DNA of 64,000 bases from Uloborus plumipes (lineage: Eukaryota; Arthropoda; Arachnida; Araneae; Uloboridae): NCBI GenBank assembly GCA_038373865.1, contig JAXGGA010002022.1, forward strand, positions 1 to 64,000, in the 5' to 3' direction. Below are positions 55,480-64,000 of this stretch, piece by piece; position 1 is the stretch's first letter, and each line of letters begins with the position of its first letter. The notes below the pieces were generated by a model that saw nothing but the letters and a program-made list of their open reading frames with translations, ran no database searches and was not told the DNA's origin. A program made the position numbers and the translations under genes.

Positions 55480-55492
55480 GGTAAGGTGTAGT

Positions 55493-55510
55493 CAGCTGAT
55501 TTAGCAGCTG
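55493..55510. promoter_or_regulatory. Paired CAGCTG E-boxes (AP-4 sites) upstream of TFAP4
   Basis: CAGCTG occurs at 55493-55498 and 55505-55510, 12 bp start to start. CAGCTG is the established AP-4 recognition sequence, so autoregulation is possible. The first site directly follows the right copy of the 13-bp duplication. Confidence 0.45.
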
Positions 55511-55664
55511 TAGGATTAGTACTACGAGTAGAAAAATAGTCCCATTCATACTATGAGATCATTTTGAAAATAAGCTGCGAAATGAATCAAAACGATATTA
55601 AATTTCAATTTTAAACAAACTTACATGCTTTGATCAGTGATATGACGATATTTTGAGAAGATTT

Positions 55665-55705
55665 TTTAGCACGTGCGCGGAAGGATATGACACCGCCATT
55701 GGTGA
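55665..55705 (+). promoter_or_regulatory. Proximal promoter elements of TFAP4 (CACGTG, ETS-like, CCAAT)
   Basis: A canonical CACGTG E-box lies at 55670-55675, GCGGAAGG (ETS-like) follows, and CCGCCATTGGTG at 55693-55704 combines a YY1-like core with an inverted CCAAT box. The cluster is ~140-170 bp upstream of the ATG and has no TATA box, as in housekeeping-type promoters. The CACGTG fits the known MYC control of vertebrate TFAP4. The transcription start itself cannot be placed. Confidence 0.45.
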
Positions 55706-55838
55706 ACTTTTCCCGCACAAAAGACAAGACCGTGAATTGAGGTGTAATAGCGTGCTACTACTACGGATTTTACTCTGATAACGAAAAAAATATCAGTGTT
55801 AATTCTGATTTTTAATCGTTGCGAAAGATTCGACAGCT

Positions 55839-57059
55839 ATGGCGTTTTATCATCGGAATGATGAAAGAAAACGGCTTCCCCATGATTTTCGGCGACGAGA
55901 GGAAGAAGTTGTGGATAGTTTATGCAGACTTGGCAACCGGCCTGTATCACCAAGAAGCCTTTTGGAACAGGAAAAAAGAATTCGGCGGGAAATAGCCAAC
56001 AGCAATGAGCGGCGGCGGATGCAAAGTATCAATGCCGGATTTCAATCATTAAGAACTTTACTACCTAGAAGGGAAGGAGAGAATCTTAGTAAAGCTGCCA
56101 TTTTGCAGAATACAGCTGATTACATATACTCCTTGGAACAGGAAAATGCCCGCCTTTTGGAACAAAACTCTCAGCTGAAGAGGAGGGTTTTAAATATCCC
56201 AAGTAATCATGACAGTGATGGAAGCTGTTCTGATTCTCCAGTACCAAAGCGAAAGAAGCATGGCAGCGATTCGGCAGATGAAGGAATTAGCATCCCAAGT
56301 CCAAGGTATGATATTGGTGCAGATGATTTAAAACGCAATCTTGTTGAACTTAAACTTTCTCTGGAGCAAGAACGAGGTTTACGCATGAACTTAGAAGATC
56401 AAATTAAGAACTTGAAGTTACAGTTATTGTGTGGGGAAAATGCTGGAACGAACTTGGCTAGCAATGATTGCGAAAACTTTGCAAATTTGTTAGAAAACAT
56501 TAAAAAAGAAATTCCAACCGCGCCGGATATGGTTTTAAAGAACGATTTAAATGCCCCTGTCACGTATAATAGTGGTGTTGACTGTGTTAACAGCTCATAT
56601 CAGATGTCTGTTCGCGATACAAATTCGAATGTTCTTATAAATGTTCCTATTTCTTTCACGAAAAATGCAACTGTGTTGCTTCCATGTGTTGGGGAAACGT
56701 CAATTCCTGTCATGACATCTAATGTCATTTCCTTAGCGCCTATAGCTTTAGGCGCAGTTCCTGAAGCTGAAACTGTATTACCATCGAAATCATACAAACC
56801 CAGTTCATCTAGACCGAATCTTGAGACAATTGTAGAAGCTATTAGACATGTTGAGGGCGATCATGTTTTTCAAGATGATCATTCACCAACTTTATCCAGT
56901 ATTGTTCAGTGCAACGATGAAAGTGTTTCATTACCCGATACCGATGAACAATCAACAAACACTCCTGTGCTCAACAATGAGTATCGCCAACAAGTAATCC
57001 AAAGTGCACCCACTTTACAACCAGCTAGACCTGGTGTTATTGTTGTCAATCGTACGTAA
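55839..57059 (+). CDS. TFAP4: Transcription factor AP-4 (bHLH-leucine zipper), single open exon
   Basis: 406 codons. The bHLH is unmistakable: basic region RRIREIANSNERRRMQ-type at ~46-62 (with the E-box-reading Glu57 and Arg60), helix-loop-helix to ~101, including SINAGFQSLRTLLP and LSKAAILQNTADYIYSLEQE. The first leucine zipper continues at ~99-117, a PKRKK nuclear signal lies at ~136-140, the AP-4-type DEGISIPSP segment at ~147-155, and a second zipper at ~161-197. A sumoylation-type IKKE lies at 221-224. The C-terminal half is low-complexity and presumably regulatory. AP-4 binds CAGCTG as a homodimer in the nucleus. The ATG has G at -3 and G at +4. No intron interrupts it, unlike the multi-exon vertebrate gene. 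The final codons read into GTACGTAA, which could be a splice donor, so the last two residues may be intron read-through. Confidence 0.95.
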   Translation: MAFYHRNDERKRLPHDFRRREEEVVDSLCRLGNRPVSPRSLLEQEKRIRREIANSNERRRMQSINAGFQSLRTLLPRREGENLSKAAILQNTADYIYSLEQENARLLEQNSQLKRRVLNIPSNHDSDGSCSDSPVPKRKKHGSDSADEGISIPSPRYDIGADDLKRNLVELKLSLEQERGLRMNLEDQIKNLKLQLLCGENAGTNLASNDCENFANLLENIKKEIPTAPDMVLKNDLNAPVTYNSGVDCVNSSYQMSVRDTNSNVLINVPISFTKNATVLLPCVGETSIPVMTSNVISLAPIALGAVPEAETVLPSKSYKPSSSRPNLETIVEAIRHVEGDHVFQDDHSPTLSSIVQCNDESVSLPDTDEQSTNTPVLNNEYRQQVIQSAPTLQPARPGVIVVNRT

Positions 57060-57836
57060 TGCATTGCATTTCAATTTCATTATTACCATTCATTGTTTTA
57101 TATTTCATTTCATGATGGAGAAACATTCCTTTTTTAAGTAAGAAGATGACTTATGTTTTAAAGAGAACTAAATAGTTCTGTCCTACTAAATGTGTTCAAA
57201 TATTCCTTTATGTGTTTTTTTCCCTTGTTGAAAATTGTACAGAAGTTATTTGGTTATTGTTTTTTAATGCAAATCTTGTTGCTCAATTTAGGTGTAGTTT
57301 TTTTACAAAATGTTAAAACATCCTGGTGTTTTACAATGCATTTTAAATCTAATTTGTAATTATTTTAAATGTTAATTTTTGTTAATCTTTTTGTATTAAA
57401 TAAGATTTTAATGTCAAAATATTTTTTAGTATTTGTATTTCTGAAGAAGAATATCTACAATTTAATTTTTGTTAAAATTGAAACTTGTGTACATAATGAA
57501 ATAATTTAACTCTTGAATATGTTGAAAATTTATTGGAGTGGTTTCGTAGGGACAAAAGTATCTTTTCATTACTTTTATTTAATTACTAAAAGTCTAAGGA
57601 ATATGTTCTGATTTATAGCTACATAACAAATTTAGTTTGAAGTTACAGGTACATGTTATGATTGTTATTTACTTTTGATCAAAATTTTCAAGTATTTTTA
57701 GTTAAAATGCCTAAATGTCATGAAACTTGGTTTTTGAAATTAATGAACAATTTTTCTCTTCCAATTTAATTTGCCGAATTCTGTTGGAACTTACGCTACG
57801 CATGTTTTGTATTTTAAGTACCTAGTTTAAAATAAA
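57060..57836 (+). terminator. Probable TFAP4 3' UTR with AATAAA at 57831
   Basis: About 780 bp of T/A-rich sequence with many TTTTA/ATTTT tracts after the stop codon, ending with AATAAA at 57831-57836. No genomic poly(A) follows the signal, which argues against a retrocopy. If the coding region is spliced at 57052, this would be intron instead. Confidence 0.5.
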
Positions 57837-57840
57837 GAAG

Positions 57841-58929
57841 TTAGTGTGTTTAGTGTAGCAAGTTTAAATTTATTAATGTCTTCCAGTCTCACTTTCTCCA
57901 AAAACTTTACAATACAGATCCAAATCCTAAAAAAGATGTAGCAATTCTACTAAATTCAATCAAGATTAATAGTAAGGGGTAAGTAATAAAAGCAGGCGCC
58001 TCTCCCTTAAAATATCGTTAGATCCGTCCTTTTGGGTATTGATATACATTATACAAATATTGAATATTTAAATACTCAACTGGAGATTCCTATTTGAGTT
58101 TTTATTCCACTATCACTATAGCTAGATAATATGGATGTATGCTGTGTACACGTGCATTTGCTGGTGTGCTGTTATATTTGCTGAGGTAAGTGCATTGGAT
58201 GATAATCATTAAAGTTCTTGCTCTTAACTTCTAATTAGAGCCGTACCATGTATTGAGTTACCGAGTGCTCAGTATGATACTTATTGCACCACCAATTAAA
58301 AATAATTTTGACTACTAAAATATCTTCATCGCATTTAAAAAATTTTCCTGAAGTATTTCTTTACTAAAAGTAGTTGGAACCTTTTTCCTTCTGTTATGAT
58401 AATGACTTAATTTGGTACTTATCCGTTAGCCAAGCACAAGCAAAAAGTTACCAAATAATGTAGAATTCCGCCTATTTTCTTACAAACTAATTTGCTTACC
58501 ATTGAGCGTACTTTTATTCAATTTAGATTTGTCAATTGCTTCACTAGCAATTTTTGATTTTTTGCTTGCGATGACTAACAGATAAGTACCCTTACTTCAT
58601 AGTTTTATTATCACTATGCCAAAAATTTGAATTTGCAATGTCATGGTTTAAAAATTGGCAATCTTTTTTACTGTCAGTCTTCACTGATAATAAAGACTTT
58701 GAAAGGGATATTCATCTGATGGATCACTTATTCTGTTCCTGGCCAAAAGTGAATTATACTTACACTAATATGTGATATGGAAAAAATACAAAACAAACGC
58801 ACATGCACATTCTTACCTTTGGCAACGTTGAAGTTGAAAGACATAGGCCACAGAGCACAGCTAACTGTTATCTTGTATTTAATTATGTGGAACTTTTTTT
58901 TTAAACTCCTGCATAGAATACAGTTTATA
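57841..58929. other. AT-rich spacer downstream of TFAP4
   Basis: No gene recognised. It could contain a small downstream TFAP4 exon that I cannot identify. Confidence 0.45.
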
Positions 58930-58951
58930 CAGTAAAAGCTCAGGAATCCGG

Positions 58952-59344
58952 TTAGGGGTGCTCACAAGGGGGGATTTTCTAAAACTAATTTATTTAATTA
59001 AATTATTTATTTTTAAATTAAATTATTTACTGATTTTTTTTAATTTAAATTAGTTATTAATTTATTTTTTAAATTTAAATTATTTTTTTATTTATTTTGT
59101 GTGTGTGTGTGCTGGGGATGTCTGGAAGGGGAAAAAAGCGATTATATCCTACCCATAATTAGTACTTTTAAAAAATTAATATCGAAAAAAATAATAGTTA
59201 TAATTTAAAAAATAAATATTTTAAATAAATAATAATATTAAAAAAAATAAAAAAAGGGGTAAAAATAAAAAGCACAGGAGGGTTGTGAAAAATTTTTTTG
59301 GGGGGGGGGGGGAATTTGAGCCACTGAGCTTGGGGGGCACCCCT
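58952..59344. mobile_element. hAT-like MITE with exact 8-bp target duplication (393 bp)
   Basis: GAATCCGG occurs at 58944-58951 and 59345-59352. The ends are TTAGGGGTGCTCAC and GGGGGCACCCCT. The AT-rich core includes A/T-only tracts, a (GT)n at 59099-59111 and a G-run at 59300-59312. It sits 22 bp inside the left end of the 58930-60433 element. Non-coding. Confidence 0.85.
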
Positions 59345-59470
59345 GAATCCGGCATTCAAGTAACCGGAAAAATTTGTCAGATTCTCGATTTTTCAATTCA
59401 ACAAAGAAGTCGATTTTCCGACTTTGGACCTCGTTTTTTCACTAAATTGCTTGAGTTAAAGGCAAGTGTT

Positions 59471-60146
59471 CTATATACTCGGGTATTAGTCGATCCTGCG
59501 TATAAATCATCCTGCCTCCCCTCCCCCTTTTAGGAGGAAAGCTAGAAATAAATCAAAAATTCACGTATAAGTCGAGCCCTCACTTTTTAAAAAAATCGGG
59601 GATATTTTGCCGCTATTTTTGAAATTAAATGTTAGGAAAAAATGAGATGACCTTTATTATGTTGAAACTCGCGTGATTTTTATTCTTTTTTACAGCAAAG
59701 GTTTATCTTTCCGATCACTATTTTTGTAAAGGGTTAGCTTTCGTGGGTAAGATTTTTGTTACCTGTCGCTTTAATTTTGAATTAATGTCGGTAAAATTTT
59801 GTACTATAGCCATATTGCACTTTATTTTTTAAAGAAATGAGCATTAATTCACCACTATTGGAAAATTCGGGAGTACTGCAATTCCCGCACTTTTCTCGTC
59901 TTTTACAGCAATTATTTAGTCTGTATTTTACAGTCAGATTATATAAAATTACAACAGAACTGGTTCTTTAGCATTTGCTTAAAAGAGTTGGACTTTTTCT
60001 CTGGAAAATGTACGTTTTTGAGTGTTTTTTTCTAAGAATTGTTCAGAAAATGTTTTGGAAATTCTGCCCTGCAAAAAATTGACCCTTTAACTTTCAGCTT
60101 CATTTTTTGGCCAAAATTTATTGACTTACAGGCAATTATATACGGT
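59471..60146. mobile_element. Probable second nested MITE, degenerate ends
   Basis: CTATATACTCGGGTATTAGT near 59471 and TTACAGGCAATTATATACGG near 60127-60145 look like diverged inverted ends, with GTATAAGTCGAGCCC at ~59565 as an internal repeat. Tentative. Confidence 0.35.
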
Positions 60147-60435
60147 ATTTGCTATATTTATGTAGGAAACATGCATATTGTTTAAAATTTTCGGGTAAAT
60201 TAACTTTTTCAAAAGTTATTAAAAAATTGTTATTTTTAAGAATTTTATATGAAAATCGAAGAAATCGTTCCTAGTTTTCAAAATTTCGAATAAAACACTC
60301 TATTTTAAAGCATTTTTACATTAGCTAAAGGGGAAAAATGAACCGGAATTTACTCGTGCTCTACTATATGGAAAATTCGTGCATACGGAATTCAGTGTTT
60401 CCCCGAGCGTTCCTGATAGTCGTGCTTTTACTGTA

Positions 60436-63400
60436 TTTTATGAATAAAGCAGTTGTAAATTCTTTAAATATTTCATTGTTTTGAATGATATTCAATTTTT
60501 TCAACTACTCGGTACTGTCCCAGTACATGATCAAAATTTGACGGAGTATTAAGCAAATTGACCAAGTATTTACAGAGTACTCGTTACAACACCAGCTTCT
60601 AATTAGGGGTGCAGAAATTTTTTTAAGTATGTTTGTTACTCTTATTCAACGCCAGCTGTCAAATTTCTTCAAGACAATCTGTAAAAATTAAAAAGCTTAA
60701 CTGGTTTTTATTGGCAATTTGAAGGCAAAATCTGGGGAGTCTAAAAAAAGGATGAAACTGTGGTCCTAGGATTTTATGACCAAGCTGTGGGTATATTTGC
60801 TTCATATGTATTGTATTAAGAAAAAAAAAAAAAAAACACTTTGACTAAAACTTTTGAAAGTTGGCTAATTTATTGGTTATTAACAACTTAAAATCCTTAG
60901 CATGGTCCCTAATAGTACAAAGGCAACCTTACCTGGATAACGATGTGTAATACGGATAATATGCTAATCAAATTTGGAAAATAGCCCTGTGTAACAAAAT
61001 TGTGTTTTAATTGCTTCACGCAAAAACTTGAATAATTTTTAGTTCAGCTGCAGTGGTGTCAAACTGACTCTCTAAGTACGCCATGATGATTGTTATGTGT
61101 CATTTTACAGTATTTAGCTGTGAAATGTCTCACATGTGACGCTAACTCTCAAAATATTATTTTTTTCATAAAAATACAAATGAGTGTTGAAAATAGTAAA
61201 AAAACTCCTTTTTCTATATTTGCTGTAAAATAAATATGAATATTTGGAGATTTAGCATTGTGCATGTAACATTTTTCAACCAAATACTGTGGGATGACCC
61301 CATTATGTACAGCATGATCTTTGTTGGAATTGTACATTTAGTCAAAATAAAAAAATATTTGGGATACTTATAGCCCCTGTAGTAGAAGCAGCTGAAGCAG
61401 CACAGTGCTGCGTCGTACATTGCAGATTAATCAGAAAGGCTGCTGACTAGTTCTTATAGGATGCGAAAAATGCAAAAAATTTTTTGAAAAAATATCTTAA
61501 TTTTCTGTGAACGAAGATTTGTGCTGTATTTCCTGGCTTCTAAGAAATATTTCACTAGCAGGTAGGTATTTTTAGTTTTGTATCTTATTATCATTGGTGC
61601 CCATAAAAGGAGGGGGGCCATAAATGGGGGAGTTCCAGCCTGTCCTTAGAGATTAGTATTCCTTGCTTTTAGCACCATTGTTTTGGTAAAATATAAAAAT
61701 ATTTCTTCTTCAGTCATCAATGAATAAGTTATATGTTAAATTTTAATAATTCTACTATGCACTGTAATTGCTTTCAGAATTAACAATATATCTCAGTATC
61801 CATTCTTCTATAGAAAATGAAAGACTCAAATTAGGGGGTCGACCGGAGTAGCATTTGTATGTGAAACTGGCGATCAAAATGTTTTGTAACCTCAATAACA
61901 ATTAGGTTAAAGTAAATTACAAAAATTAAAATCATAGCTAGTTTAGTACTTTCATATACTAAGTAAATCGCAGAAGCTAAAAAAAAAAAAAATCTTTTCA
62001 CTAAACTATGGGGAAATAAAATTTAATGCTTAAAATTTCGCATATATGGCTGTCTTGCATTATTATACGATAAATATAACTGTATTAGCCGGTATGCTGA
62101 AAAATTCAAATTTTTCATCATGCTGTATAATCTGGGGTTCACTTTGCAATAAAAAAATATCTATTAGCTCAGTTCCAGTTTCAAGCAAACTACGAGAGGG
62201 GAAAAAAATAGATTACAGTTTATAATATTTCGTAAATGGAGAAAGCGAGTTGACTACATCCAGCAATCTTTGATCTGCAGCAAGTTCTATAGCCATACAA
62301 CAGGTAAAACCTCACTCAAAAAGTTCTGAATGAATTGATTGTGAAATGTTTCTTGCAGTGCAATCTTTCAAGTGGAAGAAATTGCCATAGCTTACGTACT
62401 CTATTAAATGATATGATGAATAACAATTTCGACCCTGATAATGGTTGTAGTAAAAATGAGCCGCGTTTGTCTGATATAAAAAGTGGAGAAAAAGAATTGG
62501 ATAAATAATTTTCGCAACAATTTTTTAAAACTGAAAAATATGTTTGTGTCATCAAAAATCAAAATATTTGAATAAGAAGCGAGATAAAATTAATATGTGT
62601 TTGCTATTAATGAGTCAAGTCTATAAATAAATATTATAGTCAAGTCTCCCTAGTTTCCCCTACCACTTCATGGTCTGGCACTGAATAATCATAAATATAC
62701 TAAAGAAAAAAAGTTATTTTTAAAAATAAAAATTACCAAATTAAAAAAAAAATGCTAGTTTTAAAATAAAGAAGCCTATCATCTATTTATTATTTTTCAG
62801 ACAAGAATTTAAATCTTTATTTTAAGCATCAGGCAAAACCTTATATTCAGAAATCATTAAAAAATGTTATAAGCTATTTTTCCTTTTAAATATTGCTATA
62901 TTTAAACAGGTAGCTTTCTTTTGAGTAACATAAATGGAACTGAAATTGGTTACTTTGGTAGGTATACAATTATTTTTTCATAGCACTACCAATTGTTATA
63001 TAAATAAGTGTTAACTGTTATTGGAAATTTTTTTTTTGCACGTAAAATATTTTTTTAGCATTCACTTTTCAGAAAGAAACATTATCGAATATTTCTTAAT
63101 TACAACTAATTTTTATTTATTTATGCACACACACATTACTAATATTGCAGTGAACACATCTTGATTAAAAAAAAAAAAAAAACATTCTGTAGGCAGTTTA
63201 TTGGCATGTAGTCCAGCAGTTCAGTGGATTCTGTGAAAAACCTTCATGTAAAATTAACCATAAAATGTTTCCTTAAATTCTGCAAACATTTACAGCATTA
63301 AAGCATAGATTTTTCATACATTTTTCAACTATAAATCTCTAACCACGTGTTGCTAGCTTCGCCAGTTGACCCATTCTTATCTTGGTTTCAATCTAATTTT

Positions 63401-64000
63401 TTTCTTCATATCATTTTATTACACACTACTCTATAGAAAGGTATAAATTAACTAATATAGTGATATTTCTAGCCGATTTACTGCTATTATGCTGAAAAAA
63501 ACAATCATTTAATTTCTATCGTTTTTTACGAATAAGAGACATTTAAAAATAATAAGTAAATTATTTCGGTTTCCAAAAAGCAAAAAAAAAAAAAAAAAAA
63601 AAAAGGCCAAATGAGTTTTAACTATCAATACAATAAAAGAAAAAGGAAAAAACGACAGATGTAAACTTTAATCAGGAATTTATTCGAAGATATTGTAGTA
63701 TTCAAAGACTTGTGGCATGTTGTTTCTGTCTTCTTTTTTTGACCAATTTCTAAAACAAAATCTATCAAATTTTTTTTTAAGACACTGGTTTTCATTTGTA
63801 ATGACCCAGAGATGATGTGAAAAAATATATTGTAAGTGTGTGTAAGAGTTAGTGTAATTTTTTCAAAAACCTTAATAACTTAAAAACTTGATACTATCTC
63901 GAATTTTTTTCTTTTTCGGAGAGATTCAAGCTATTAAGGTTATACAGGCTCTATACAATAATTATATGGCTCTATAGATTTATTAAAACCTGCCCATTTT
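60436..64000. other. AT-rich spacer to the window end, no supported gene
   Basis: No gene recognised in ~3.5 kb. Frames at 61149-61337, 61214-61420 and 62316-62555 (all minus) lack family features. A-runs lie at 60822-60836, 63168-63182 and 63583-63604. Confidence 0.45.

Larger units (their letters stand above)
58930..60433. mobile_element. TIR element with TA target site, hosting nested elements
   Basis: The ends are CAGTAAAAGC (58930) and GCTTTTACTG (to 60433), with TA outside both (58928-58929 and 60434-60435), the Tc1/mariner-pogo pattern. Adjacent sequence is also related (TCAGGAATCCGG against GTTCCTGATAGTCG). It contains a hAT MITE near its left end and probably a second MITE in the middle. 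No transposase. Confidence 0.65.

Overview
This window looks like AT-rich, repeat-packed arthropod nuclear DNA. An arachnid or another non-dipteran arthropod fits best; that is an inference from the repeat landscape, not a firm placement. Only one ordinary host gene is supported. It is an intronless ORF at 55839-57059 (+) for the bHLH-leucine-zipper factor TFAP4/AP-4 (Drosophila cropped), with a CpG-richer, CCAAT/E-box-bearing promoter in front and an AATAAA signal at 57831. Everything else I can recognise is transposable-element sequence, tandem repeat, or AT-rich spacer without a visible gene.

Layout. 0.8-7 kb: a ~0.9 kb near-palindrome (foldback), a 5'-truncated Helitron (A) carrying a 1.8 kb TIR element with a 61-bp minisatellite inside it, and a 522-bp Helitron (B). 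10.1-12 kb: a TIR element built around six ~145-bp modules. 13.2-17 kb: a composite TIR element of order X-Y-X'-Y' (overlapping 0.8 kb and 0.3 kb inverted repeats) that received a 1.57 kb Helitron (C) in Y'. 17.3-17.8 kb: a piggyBac-like MITE, with a second inverted copy at 46.4-46.95 kb. 20.26-27.4 kb: a ~450-bp tandem duplication split by a Ty3/gypsy element (20914-27158, minus strand) with 608-bp LTRs that I read as identical, a tRNA-Lys-type primer site, gag, protease, RT-RNaseH and an integrase broken by a frameshift. 27.46-28.4 kb: a TIR element with repeated internal motifs.

32.56-34.74 kb: a 5'-truncated CR1/Jockey-group LINE with one nonsense codon. 36-37.2 kb: a hAT MITE with an exact 8-bp target duplication and two nuclear-receptor-type palindromes, plus a 3' copy of the 10-12 kb element. 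37.9-38.5 kb: ~175-bp tandem units with pogo/Tigger-like ends. 39.9-45.1 kb: a degenerate ~100-bp array split by a 3.9 kb TIR element, itself split by a 2.1 kb hAT element. 53.3 kb: a 250-bp MITE with perfect 34-bp TIRs.

53.85-55.48 kb holds a 1.63 kb LINE-derived unit containing only ORF1 (PRE_C2HC plus three zinc knuckles). It is bounded by an exact 13-bp direct repeat and lies between a promoter-like block and TFAP4. 58.9-60.4 kb: a TIR element with a nested hAT MITE.

How the parts relate. The useful signal is nested transposition that can be read without a database, because many insertions landed in sequence that is itself duplicated in the window. Empty sites or exact target duplications therefore fix the borders of Helitrons A, B and C, the gypsy element, three hAT-like elements and the 1.8 kb TIR element. 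The most consequential insertion is the ORF1-only unit upstream of TFAP4. If it is removed, an upstream CCAAT/X-box/CRE-like block comes to within ~350 bp of the start codon. The reconstructed junction also places two CAGCTG sites, the known AP-4 binding site, next to the former breakpoint.
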